This document shows positions 6,742-15,061 of a DNA stretch of 64,000 bases, in pieces (position 1 is the first letter of the stretch; every line of letters starts with the position of its first letter). Source of the stretch: Planctomicrobium sp051465645 (GTDB lineage: Bacteria; Planctomycetota; Planctomycetia; Planctomycetales; Planctomycetaceae). Under the pieces are notes generated by a model. The model was not told the DNA's origin, made no database searches, and saw only the letters and a program-made list of their open reading frames with translations. Made by a program: the position numbers and the translations under genes. The DNA lies in assembly GCF_051465645.1 (NCBI RefSeq), contig NZ_CP195790.1, positions 930,001 to 994,000 on the forward strand, read 5' to 3'.

Positions 6742-8376
6742 CCTTCGGTGCAAATGATGTGAACAGGGAGAAGTACTTTGCAGTTTGGAGGTTTGGACAG
6801 AAATCGGCGACCAATAAAGTGCGCAGACCGATCGAGATGACTATCCATGTCACACGAAGATGCCGCCCCCGGGGGAATCATGATTGGCGTTGGTCACGCT
6901 GAAGTGGCCTGAAAGATATTGCAACTTGGGGGGCTGGAGGCTGTGTCAAGCGGCCTTCCGCTCGAAGCCCTTCACCAGTCCGCCCACAAAGGATTTCACT
7001 TCAATCTCTGCGAGACTGAGTGTTTCAATCTCCTCTGGCTCGTCATTCACCGGCGGCAGATGTCCGCAACACATGTGGCTACGGTGCTGATTGTAATACT
7101 CGGTGAATTCGGCTACGAGATAGTCCAGGTGCCCTCGCCCAAAGAGGATGAACTTCGCCAAGCACTCGTTCTTGATGGTCCCGATGAACTTTTCGCAGCG
7201 TCCATTCAGGTTCGGACTGCGTTTGGGGAGTTTGTTAGTTTGCAGACCATGAGACTTCAACGTCTCTGTGAATTCTCTGCTGAACTTGGTATCCCGGTCG
7301 TGGATGACAATCTCCGTTTTGTCGTCTCTGTCGGCCGTCTCGTCAATGAACTTCTTGGCCTGCTCACACACCCAGGCGGATGTCGGGTGTGTGGTTGAAG
7401 TGGAGGCAATGACCTCTCTCGTGGAAACACAGAGCCACACCAGAACATACATGTCCCGGAGTCCCCTGGTTGTGACCGTCTTCACGCTGAAGAAATCGCA
7501 GGCCCAGAGCGTCTCTTTGTGCCGTTCGAGGAAGTTGGCCCAGGAGTCGGAGGTTCGATTGGGGCCGGGCTGAATCCCCTCCTCTTTCAGAATGTTTCTG
7601 ACGGTTTGCCGGCTGATCTTCTTGATTCCGAGCTTTCGTAACTCCCCAATGATCCGGGTGTAGCCAAAGCCCGTCACTTTGGCGATCTGAATGACGAGTT
7701 CGCGGATCTCCCGTGGTTTCCGCTGACCGCCTTTGGGATTCTGCTTTCGCTTCTGCTGCCCGCCTTCGATACGGAGCCAGCGGTAAAGCGTGCTCACACT
7801 GACGATCGTCAGCAACTCTTCAATAGCCCCACCGATGGCCTTGCCGAACTTGATCAGTCGTTCCTGCTCATCCGGGCCCTCAGGATCTTGTTCTCTTCTT
7901 TCAGAAACTGGATGTACTTCGCCAGTTCACGGTCCGTGGCCGAGGCAATCAAAGCCAGCAGTGGATGGAAAATCGCAGCCATATTGGTATTGTCGTAATC
8001 TGTAGTTTGGAACGCTTTTGCACATTGGTTGTACAGCACCTTGTGCTGAAAACGGTCCTCGAAAACCGTCTCCAAATTCCTGTTTTTTGAAGCATTGTTT
8101 TGGCGCAGTTACAGACCTGAAAACTGACACGATCTAACGTCCAGAAGTAGTCAGCAGGGAGCCGAAGCGATCCTCTGTAGAGGTGCGAAAGCCCTCTGAA
8201 AGCAGCTCGAATTTCTCTACGGAAAAATACGGAGAAACGAGCAAATTACGGAGCATACTCGCGTCAGAATGTGTGGTTTTGCAACGCTATGCGAAACCTG
8301 CTCTATAGCGTAAAATCAAGCCGTCCCGAGCCTTGAGACCGCTCGGACTGAAAAGTGCTATCCGTCTACGGAACCG
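6742..8376 (-). mobile_element. rve-type insertion sequence, copy A (decayed)
   Basis: The left end CCTTCGGTGCAAATGATGTG at 6742 matches the left ends of copies B (35143) and C (48027). The right end runs to CTACGGAACCG near 8376, where the last AAGG of the repeat seen in B and C is replaced, so this end is slightly truncated. The outermost repeat is CCTTCGGTNCC inverted. Bases ~8210-8376 are a close copy of 49529-49698 in copy C. Its insertion cut the IS630 relic. Confidence 0.75.
6946..8075 (-). pseudogene. rve-type transposase, copy A, broken by a small deletion
   Basis: The C-terminal 289 residues (7815-6946) carry the intact catalytic core: Asp in WACDFFSVKT, Asp in IVIHDRDTKF and Glu in NLNGRCEKFIGTIKNE. 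The N-terminal part (8075-7854) carries HPLLALIASATDRELAKYIQ. Between them, about 30 bases that encode IPGVIHTRPEE in copy B are missing, which shifts the frame after ILRAR. The product can therefore not be made as one chain. The family belongs to the IS3/IS481-like rve transposases common in planctomycetes. Confidence 0.8.
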
Positions 8377-8863
8377 TTCCTGAAAGAGTTTGTCAATGTG
8401 GAGTGGGTTTTCCTGGTGTAGGTCTGTAATGCGAGCGGCAAAGAGCCTGTCTTTGATTCGAAGTTCATGGTCTATGGGCTGAGTTGCTTGTCGTTGTTCT
8501 GAGTGATCATGTCACCGGTTGTCGTTGCTTACGGGATGTTGCAATCGTTCTTGTCGGACGCGATTGCTCCCCACACATTCCTTCGCGAGGCACGACCACT
8601 GCTGGCAGTGGTCGCTCTGCTGCCTTGAGCAGACGCGGAATTATCGAGATGCGAATTCCTCTCCGAAAAGTCTGCTCCATTCAAAGGGACGTGTCGGTCT
8701 GCTGAGAGACTCAGCAGCGACATCCACGGTTCCGTGCGAGCTGGACGGATCGGGAGGGATCTCAGGCGAGCTAACTCACCTGGATCGAACAACCGGGTGA
8801 AGGTCTCTGTAATAGATCTCCTTGGCCAAAATGGTGGCTGATGTTGATTCCCTTCTGAAGACT
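8377..8863. other. Gene-free stretch between two mobile elements
   Basis: About 490 bases between copy A and the IS110 3' end. I see no convincing coding frame, and no match to the missing part of rtcB that lies beyond the other end of IS110. It probably contains the IS110 outer end and debris. Confidence 0.5.
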
Positions 8864-9449
8864 TCAGGCTGCTGCGATGGCCCGGCACTCAAAACAACTT
8901 TGCTGTTTACTGAGGATATGCCAGATCACCGTCGTCAGCTTCCGCATGACGGCCACCCGGGCCACCACCCCACTCCCCCGTCGTCTCTTGATCTTCTTGT
9001 ACCATTCCCGCAGCCGACCATCCTTGCGGAGCACCTGATACGTCACCTGGGCAAGCAGCCAACGGGCGGTGTTGTTGCCAGCCTTGGTGATTCTCCCCAG
9101 CCGCTGATTGTTCTCCCCGCTGTTGCGACAGCCAGGAGTCAGGCCCCAGTAGTTGGCCAGACTTCCGGCCCGGGGAAATCGCTGCACATCCCCGATCCCA
9201 GCAGCCAGCGAGATGGCTGTGAAGGCCCCGATCCCGGGCATGGTCTTGAGCAACTGGGCATCGGGGTTGTCTCTCCCCCGCTGGGCGATGAGCTTCTCCA
9301 GCTCCAATAGTCTCTCCTGAATCTGCTTGAGATCGGCCAGCAGAAAGTTCATCTCCAGTCGATCGATCTGGGGCAGTGCAATCTGGAGTTCCCCAGGAAT
9401 GGTGGGCGCTGGGTTAAGACCTTATGATTCCCAGTGAGGAGAGCATTGC

Positions 9450-9761
9450 ATGTCGCAGAGTCGTCGTATTTTCACAGCGGAGTTCAAGCGTGACGCGTTG
9501 CAACTGATGCAGCGTGAAGGTCTTTCACAAGCCGAATTGGCTCGGCGTCTGGACATTGATCCGAGCACGATTCGCAAATGGCAGCGGCGACTGGAGTCTC
9601 AAGGAGAACAGGCATTTCCTGGCAAGGGGCAACTGGCTCCTCTGGAGGAAGAGAATCGACGTCTGCGGGAGGAGAATGCTCGACTCAAAATGGAGAGGGA
9701 CATCTTAAAAAAGGTTGCGTCAGGCAAAGTTCAGGAGAGGGGGATTGTGATGAGTTCATGA
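9450..9761 (+). CDS. IS3-family OrfA (helix-turn-helix), 3' end replaced by intron
   Basis: The first ~88 residues are a standard IS3 OrfA: HTH with RRIFTAEFKRDALQL and SQAELARRLDIDPSTIRKW, then a leucine zipper (LEEENRRLREENARLKMERDILKK). A run of six A plus G at about 9707-9713 is the expected -1 frameshift site that would fuse OrfA to OrfB. Directly after it, near 9717, the group II intron begins, so the last residues (SGKVQERGIVMSS) are intron sequence. Splicing at the shared GCG would restore an ending VAFFAKESK and the normal frame relation to orfB. Confidence 0.88.
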   Translation: MSQSRRIFTAEFKRDALQLMQREGLSQAELARRLDIDPSTIRKWQRRLESQGEQAFPGKGQLAPLEEENRRLREENARLKMERDILKKVASGKVQERGIVMSS

Positions 9762-11752
9762 CATGAAACTTCTCGTTGGAACCCAGTGAGTTCATCTCAC
9801 CCGGCAGAGCCTAACCAGCGGCCGGAAGCGAGTGTTGCGTGGTGTTCGGGTAACCGGCCCTGCGAAGCGTACACAGCGAGTCCAGAAGCCATGTTATTGA
9901 GCCTCGAAAGAGGAATTCACGTTGGAGCTTTCGTTTTCTTTTTAGCGGGAGCCGTGCTGTCGTCGCGATTGGGTGAGCGGCGATTGTCCGACCGGGGTCG
10001 AAGATCATGTGCAGATGGATATTGGGGTTCTCTGGAAACCTGGGAGGCCCTGTTGTTTCCTCGTGCAGAGTCCGGTTGAGAGACCGGAATAACAACTCTC
10101 GGTCCGTCGTTCGGTTGCGGTGACGACGGAAGACACGAAACGAACCGCAGCAACACGTGGTACCGCCGAGCGACGTGAACCGAAGCCAGGCGGGATGAAT
10201 AACAGGGAGTCGGAGCGTTCTGATAGTACCGTCGAAGTCGGGGAACTCGCACTCAGCGAGGACCCAACGGAGGGAAGCGGAACGTCACATCAAACAACCG
10301 ATGCTGGGAACTACGACAGGTGCTCAGAAACCTGAAAGACGTATCAACGAAACAGTATCGGATCGCCGAGTTGGCGAAACGTTCGCCGGAGTTGGTTTTC
10401 ACAAGCCTTGCTCATCTGATTGATTTGGAGTGGCTGCTGGAAGCGTATCGCCGCACCCGCAAAGATGGTGCGGTGGGAGTCGACGGCCAGACGGCTGCTG
10501 ACTACGAAGCTGATCTCACAACAAACCTGCAATCGTTGCTGGACCGAGTCCATTCGGGGACCTACTGCGCACCGCAAGTGCGTCGTGTCCAGATTCCGAA
10601 AGGGAACAGTCGTGAGACGCGTCCGATTGGAATTCCAACGTTTGAAGACAAGCTGCTGCAACGAGCAGTGCTCATGGTGCTGGAGCCGATCTTCGAACAG
10701 GACTTTAGTGACAGCTCGTACGGTTTTCGGCCCGGTCGCTCCACTCATCAGGCAATCGCGGCGACATGGAAACAGACAATGGATCTACGAGGTGGTTTTG
10801 TTCTGGAAGTGGATTTGCGAAAGTTCTTTGACACTCTGGACCACGGTCACCTACGAACGTTTCTCCAACGACGAGTTCGCGATGGCGTGATTCAACGCCT
10901 GATCGGCAAATGGCTGAACGCGGGCGTCATGGAATCGGGGAACATCAGTTACCCGGACTGTGGTAGCCCGCAGGGAGGAGTGATTTCGCCATTGCTGGCG
11001 AACATTTATCTTCATGCTGTTCTGGACGAGTGGTTCCACAACGACATTTTGCCGCGTATGCGTGCTCGAGCCTGTCTGGTTCGATACGCGGATGACGCGG
11101 TCATGATCTTCGAAGTGGAATCGGACGCTCGTCGTGTGTTGGCTGTGCTGGGCAAACGCTGCTCGAAGTATGGTCTGACGATTCATCCGGAGAAAACGCG
11201 GCTGGTCGATTTTCGGCGTCCGCTGTTCTCTCCGGGGCAATCTGGCAATGCTCCCGGCAGATCGGAGACATTCGACCTGCTGGGGTTCACGCATTTCTGG
11301 AGCCGCTCTCGTAGCGGCCAGCGAGTCGTCAAACGCAAGACGATGTCTTCCCGCCTGACTCGTGCTGTTCAAGCCGTTGACCGCTGGTGTAATGCCCATC
11401 GACATGATCGGCTGATCGACCAGCACGCTGCTCTGTGTCGGAAGATTCGAGGACACGATGCGTACTACGGAATAACGGGTAACGGAGAATCGCTGAAGAA
11501 GTTTCGCTTTCTGGTTCATCGCATCTGGCGTCGATGGCTGAGCCGCCGACACCGCAAGCGGAAGCTGGACTGGGACCAATTCAACCGACTGCTCACATCG
11601 TTTCCGCTCCCTCCACTGCGCGTTGTTCACTCAGTCCTTCGACGTCGCGAGGCGAATGTCTAATGTGAGGAGCCGTATGCTCTAATGCGAGCACGTACGG
11701 ATCTGTGAGAGCCCGAGGCGAGCAATCGCCTCGGGCCACCTGGCCCACCGCG
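9717..11752 (+). mobile_element. Group II intron in the IS3 element
   Basis: About 2.03 kb between the GCG at 9717-9719 and the GCG at 11750-11752 interrupts orfA. It holds a reverse transcriptase gene and, after it, a domain V-like hairpin (GAGCCGTATGC...GCACGTACGG, about 11669-11702) and a perfect 10-bp stem GCCCGAGGCG/CGCCTCGGGC at about 11710-11735 consistent with domain VI. The region 9720-10319 is gene-free and should fold into domains I-III. Exact ends are ambiguous within the shared GCG; the 5' end does not show a clear GUGYG start. Confidence 0.8.
10320..11663 (+). CDS. ltrA: Group II intron reverse transcriptase/maturase
   Basis: A 447-residue protein starting with GTG. Reverse transcriptase blocks are present in order: RRTRKDGAVGVDG near residue 40, QIPKGNSRETRPIGIPTFEDKLLQRA at ~95-120, SYGFRPGRSTHQAI, VLEVDLRKFFDTLDH, GSPQGGVISPLLANIYLH, and the catalytic RYADDAVM at ~258. 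The X/maturase region follows (around 370-440). No HNH endonuclease domain is present, so mobility would depend on replication forks or other primers. The RT shows no frameshift, so the intron could still be active. The start codon choice is tentative because the frame has no early ATG. Confidence 0.92.
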   Translation: MLRNLKDVSTKQYRIAELAKRSPELVFTSLAHLIDLEWLLEAYRRTRKDGAVGVDGQTAADYEADLTTNLQSLLDRVHSGTYCAPQVRRVQIPKGNSRETRPIGIPTFEDKLLQRAVLMVLEPIFEQDFSDSSYGFRPGRSTHQAIAATWKQTMDLRGGFVLEVDLRKFFDTLDHGHLRTFLQRRVRDGVIQRLIGKWLNAGVMESGNISYPDCGSPQGGVISPLLANIYLHAVLDEWFHNDILPRMRARACLVRYADDAVMIFEVESDARRVLAVLGKRCSKYGLTIHPEKTRLVDFRRPLFSPGQSGNAPGRSETFDLLGFTHFWSRSRSGQRVVKRKTMSSRLTRAVQAVDRWCNAHRHDRLIDQHAALCRKIRGHDAYYGITGNGESLKKFRFLVHRIWRRWLSRRHRKRKLDWDQFNRLLTSFPLPPLRVVHSVLRRREANV

Positions 11753-11772
11753 TTCTTCGCGAAGGAGTCGAA

Positions 11773-12630
11773 GTGAAGTACTGCTTTATTGATGATCATC
11801 GGGAGCAATGGCCGGTATCGGTGCAGTGTTCTGTGCTGCATGTGTCCCGCAGTGGATTCTACGCCTGGTGCCAGCGGGACGTGAGTGCCACTGCTCAACG
11901 TCGAGTGGAGTTGACCGAGCGAATCGAAGAGATTCATCAGGCCAGTCGTCAGACGTACGGTTCTCCGAGAGTTCACCTGGAGTTGGAAGCTCAGGGAGTT
12001 CACTGCAATCGCAAGACCGTGGAGAAATGCATGCAGGAAGCGGGAATTGTGGCCAAATCGCATCGCAAGTTTCGAGTCACGACAACCGATTCCAACCATG
12101 ATCACCCGATTGCTCCCAACCTTGTGAACCGAGAATTCCAGGCTTCCGGCAAGAATCAGACCTGGGTGACCGATATCACTTATGTCCCTACGGATGAGGG
12201 CTGGTTGTACCTGGCTGCCGTGGAGGATTTGTTCACTCGAGAGATCGTCGGTTGGTCGATGTCGGAGAATATCGACAGTCGTCTAGTCGTGGATGCCCTG
12301 CAGATGGCGATCGCTCATCATTGTCCGGGAGAAGAACTGCTGGCTCATTCCGACCGAGGCGTCCAATACGCCAGTGAGCACTATCAACGACTTCTCAAAG
12401 AGCATGACATCACCTGTTCAATGAGCCGTAAAGGGAACTGTTATGATAATGCACCAATGGAATCGTTCTTCGCGACCTTAAAGAAAGAACTGGTGCATCA
12501 CGAGCAGTACCAGACCCGCTCAGAAGCCCGAGCGAGCCTGTTTGAATACATCGAAGTGTTCTACAACCGGATCCGCAGACACTCCGCACTGAATTATCAA
12601 TCACCAACCAAGTTCGCCGAGGCCGCATAA
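11773..12630 (+). CDS. IS3-family OrfB transposase (rve core)
   Basis: A 285-residue protein starting KYCFIDDHREQWPVSV, with HTH_21 (RQTYGSPRVHLEL) and the DDE core: Asp in QTWVTDITYVPT, Asp in LLAHSDRGVQYAS and Glu in NAPMESFFATLKKE. It ends just before the right inverted repeat. In the intron-free element it would be made as an OrfAB fusion by -1 frameshifting; the intron splits it from orfA, so transposition requires splicing. Length is normal and no defect is seen. Confidence 0.93.
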   Translation: MKYCFIDDHREQWPVSVQCSVLHVSRSGFYAWCQRDVSATAQRRVELTERIEEIHQASRQTYGSPRVHLELEAQGVHCNRKTVEKCMQEAGIVAKSHRKFRVTTTDSNHDHPIAPNLVNREFQASGKNQTWVTDITYVPTDEGWLYLAAVEDLFTREIVGWSMSENIDSRLVVDALQMAIAHHCPGEELLAHSDRGVQYASEHYQRLLKEHDITCSMSRKGNCYDNAPMESFFATLKKELVHHEQYQTRSEARASLFEYIEVFYNRIRRHSALNYQSPTKFAEAA

Positions 12631-13305
12631 CCACCACCCAGCGCCCACCATTCCTGGGGAACTCCAATCTCTCTGAGCCAGGCAATCGCCTTCGCGGTGG
12701 GGAAGGTCTTCGTCGGCAGTTCCCATTGCAGGTTGTGTCGCCGCAGGATGTGCTTGATCTTGTTGACCAGCTGCGTCTGAGTCTGACCGGCTTCTTTGCG
12801 CAGTGTGCTCAGCTTGCGGTTCTCCTGCTGGGTGGAGCTGCAGATGGTCACCTGCCGCAGTCCACGGACGGGTTTGCCTTCAAGAAATCGATCCCGGTTG
12901 ACCCACAGGAGTTCACTGAGCGCTGCGGCATCACGCCGGTCGGTCTTGCAGCGTTTGCGTTCTTCCGGCTGAATCAGAATGACCTTGTGACAGCGGTAGT
13001 CCTGGAGCATGCGGATCAGCCAGTCGTTGAAGCCGCAAACTTCGACGACTGCGATGAACTGTTCTTCGCTCTGAGCACAACGCCGGGTGAGCTGATCGAA
13101 GAACTCGAGGACCTTCTCCGGCTGCGTGGAGACCTGTCGGGCGAGCAGCACGTCACCGCTCTGGTCACGGAGGGAAATGGTCAACTGTCGTGCATGTTGA
13201 TCGATACCAAGAAAGAGCATGCTGCGGTTCTCCTGTGAGAAAAGGGTTAGGACACTCCCACACTGGGAAATCCCGCCCCACTTCGCAAATACTCTTTCAT
13301 CGATA

Positions 13306-13528
13306 TCAAAGGGCTGGCCGCACATTGAGCCGGGAAGCAGCTCGACACAGGATTAGCGTCCGACAGTTTGAACGTCAGCTGCAAGGAATCTGGTTTGACC
13401 ATCGACGTAGTCATCAACTGCGTGAGGAAGCCCCCGCGGCTTACAAGGACATCGACGACGTTCTCCGTGCCCAGCGCGATCTCATTTAAATCACCCGCAG
13501 GCTACGGCCAGTGTTGAGTTACAAAGGA
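13306..13528 (+). pseudogene. rtcB: 3' remnant of rtcB (RNA 3'-phosphate ligase)
   Basis: The frame reads RAGRTLSREAARHRIS, then FERQLQGIWFD, LREEAPAAYKDIDDVL and, after an in-frame TAA at LI, ITRRLRPVLSYKGT and stop. This is the C-terminus of RtcB, whose AGRxxSR and EEAPxAYKD motifs bind GMP and metal. The upstream catalytic part is missing; the fragment abuts the IS110 5' end. The in-frame stop shows that it has been decaying for some time. Confidence 0.8.
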
Positions 13529-13552
13529 ACGTGAAAGAGAAAGGAGAATGAA

Positions 13553-13587
13553 TTATTGTGACTCACGGTTATGTCGTTTCACAATAA
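13553..13587. promoter_or_regulatory. Inverted repeat upstream of the DUF2726 gene
   Basis: TTATTGTGA (13553-13561) and its exact inverse TCACAATAA (13579-13587), spaced by 17 bases, lie 28 bases before the next start codon. It could be an operator for a dimeric regulator; no regulator gene is adjacent. Confidence 0.4.
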
Positions 13588-13614
13588 CTTGTTAATTGAG
13601 GCGTTGAGGTTCTG

Positions 13615-14271
13615 ATGGGCATACACGAACCAATTGGATGTCTGGGAGGGATCCTTCGTCTGCTGGGAATCGATCTGAGCAGTCGAACTCCAGCAGGTGC
13701 TCAAGAACTCCCCTACCGTCTCCGGGATGATTTTCTGTCGGCGGCAGAACTGTCGTTCTTTCGTGTGTTGGCGAGTGTCGTCCAGAACAAAGCGGTGATC
13801 TGTCCGAAGGTGCGGTTGGCAGACGTGTTCTTTGTCGCCCAACCTCACCAAAATCAATCTTATCGCAACAAGATTGACCGGAAACACGTCGACTTCCTGC
13901 TTTGCGATCCGCTGACCTTGAAACCGCTTTTGGGCGTCGAGCTCGACGATTCCAGTCATGCGCGGTCCACTCGGCAGGAACGGGACCCGTTTGTGGACGA
14001 CGTATTCGAAGTCGCCGGATTACCACTTCTTAGAGTCCCTGCCCGTTCGACCTACTCTCCCAACGAGCTTCTCGGACTGATTGCTCCCCATTTCTCAGAC
14101 CATGCTCACTCCCCACCGCAACAACGGATTTCAGAAACAGCCCATGTTCCCCTTTGTTCGAAGTGCGGCATGCCGATGGTTCGCCGTGTTTCATCCAAAG
14201 GGCAACATGCCGGTCAGTCCTTCTGGGGATGTCCAAACTACCCCAAATGCCGTTTGATCGTTTCCGACTGA
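13615..14271 (+). CDS. DUF2726-type nuclease-like protein with C-terminal zinc finger
   Basis: A 218-residue protein. Residues ~38-145 match DUF2726, a PD-(D/E)XK-like fold: KVRLADVF near 65, DRKHVDFLLCDP at 88-99 (Asp93), LLGVELDDSSH at 105-115 (Glu109), then AGLPLLRVPA. The C-terminus has four cysteines (181, 184, 206, 212) in the pattern of the topoisomerase I zinc finger (CSKCGMPMVRR ... WGCPNYPKC). Such proteins are predicted to bind or cut DNA but their role is not established. The gene stands alone between rtcB debris and the SPARSA pair, behind an inverted repeat. Confidence 0.8.
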   Translation: MGIHEPIGCLGGILRLLGIDLSSRTPAGAQELPYRLRDDFLSAAELSFFRVLASVVQNKAVICPKVRLADVFFVAQPHQNQSYRNKIDRKHVDFLLCDPLTLKPLLGVELDDSSHARSTRQERDPFVDDVFEVAGLPLLRVPARSTYSPNELLGLIAPHFSDHAHSPPQQRISETAHVPLCSKCGMPMVRRVSSKGQHAGQSFWGCPNYPKCRLIVSD

Positions 14272-14618
14272 CGAATTGGGAAAGCGTCACCAAAGATTCA
14301 TGCCGAGATGCGGCAGCGAGATTTGGATTGATCCTCTGTACTTGATCTCTGTAGGTGTCTGGCAAGTGAGTTCTTGGGAGTAATCGAACATGGTTGCTGA
14401 GCGACAGGTGGGCACTCGCCACTTTCCGTTAACATGGCCTGCGTCCTGACCGTGTGTCTTAGAATCGTATTCGGCAAACTCCCCAATCGTCACTGCGATA
14501 CCCCAATCGATTCCAGCCGGACTGACGAGTGAACACGCTCTTCGAACGCTGTCCGACCTCGACGCTGGAATCGATCACCCGTTCTGAACACCGACTTCTT
14601 ACGAACTGATTCATTAGG
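14272..14618. other. Gene-free stretch
   Basis: No supported gene or RNA is seen between the DUF2726 gene and the coding remnant at 14619. Confidence 0.5.
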
Positions 14619-14914
14619 GGAAGCGATACGCTCCCAAAGCCGTCGTCGGACTGGCCTGCCGCTATTCTCTCGATCGCATCCTGCAACCTGAAGAATTCAG
14701 CGGTGGTGAGGCCCCCGGTCAAGCCAATTTTGTTCTCCGTAATCTCAAATTTTCGGTTACCAAGAACGGCGAGGTGGAGCACGAGCCGCAGGCCGGAAAG
14801 GATTGGACTGATAATGAAGTTCGCATAAGAAGTCCGCGTATCGAGCGGATTATGGATGCATACTTGCGTCAGAATGGTTACTCAAATCTAGGCGAAATTA
14901 TATTGATCACTTAA
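14619..14914 (+). pseudogene. Unidentified coding remnant
   Basis: One plus-strand frame stays open for about 98 codons between stops and has protein-like composition (AVVGLACRYSLDRILQPEEF, then GEAPGQANFVLRNLKFSV and EHEPQAGKDW). It has no start codon in context. I do not recognise the family. The final ~20 codons overlap a sequence that resembles the right-end region of the rve-type IS, so this is likely a broken 3' gene end joined to IS debris. Confidence 0.35.
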
Positions 14915-14946
14915 TATCAGGCCGTTCCGAGCTTTGTGACTGATCA
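14865..14946. repeat. Diverged copy of the rve-type IS right-end sequence
   Basis: GCATACTTGCGTCAGAATG at about 14865 and GGCCGTTCCGAGC near 14922 align in order with the right-end regions of copies A (8250-8335) and C (49575-49660), with gaps between. It appears to be a relic end of a related element. No transposase is attached. Confidence 0.45.
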
Positions 14947-15061
14947 CACACCCATGTGCAATGCAATTATGGAATCGCAGTCGCATGTTCATGTACCGGC
15001 GATATCTCACTATTGTGAGCGAGGAAACCGCCCCGCTCCGACTACAGCCTGAGGGGGGGCT

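Larger units (their letters stand above)
9384..12666 (+). mobile_element. IS3-family element carrying a group II intron, inserted in IS110
   Basis: Perfect 31-bp terminal inverted repeats starting TGGAGTTCCCCAGGAATGGT lie at 9384-9414 and, inverted, at 12636-12666. The direct repeat ATC at 9381-9383 and 12667-12669 is a 3-bp target duplication, typical for IS3. The element contains orfA, orfB and, between them, a group II intron that makes it 3.28 kb instead of about 1.25 kb. The perfect ends and duplication point to a recent insertion. Confidence 0.93.
8864..13220 (-). pseudogene. IS110-family transposase split by an IS3 element
   Basis: The N-terminal part lies at 13220-12667 and starts MLFLGIDQHARQLTIS, with the DEDD RuvC-like features (GIDQH, FIAVVEVCG, KTDRRDA). 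The C-terminal part lies at 9383-8864 and carries the transposase_20 signature (LLKTMPGIGAFTAISLAAGIGD, GLTPGCRNSG). Removing bases 9384-12666 and one copy of the 3-bp target duplication ATC rejoins the frame as IAWLREI-ALPQIDRL without error, giving about 357 residues, the normal length. The start has AGGAG upstream. As it stands the gene is interrupted. Confidence 0.9.

Noticed and set aside
13190..13489. A 99-residue protein spanning the IS110 end and the rtcB tail
   Set aside because: Its N-terminal third is antisense IS110 and IS-end sequence; only the rtcB-like part is meaningful.
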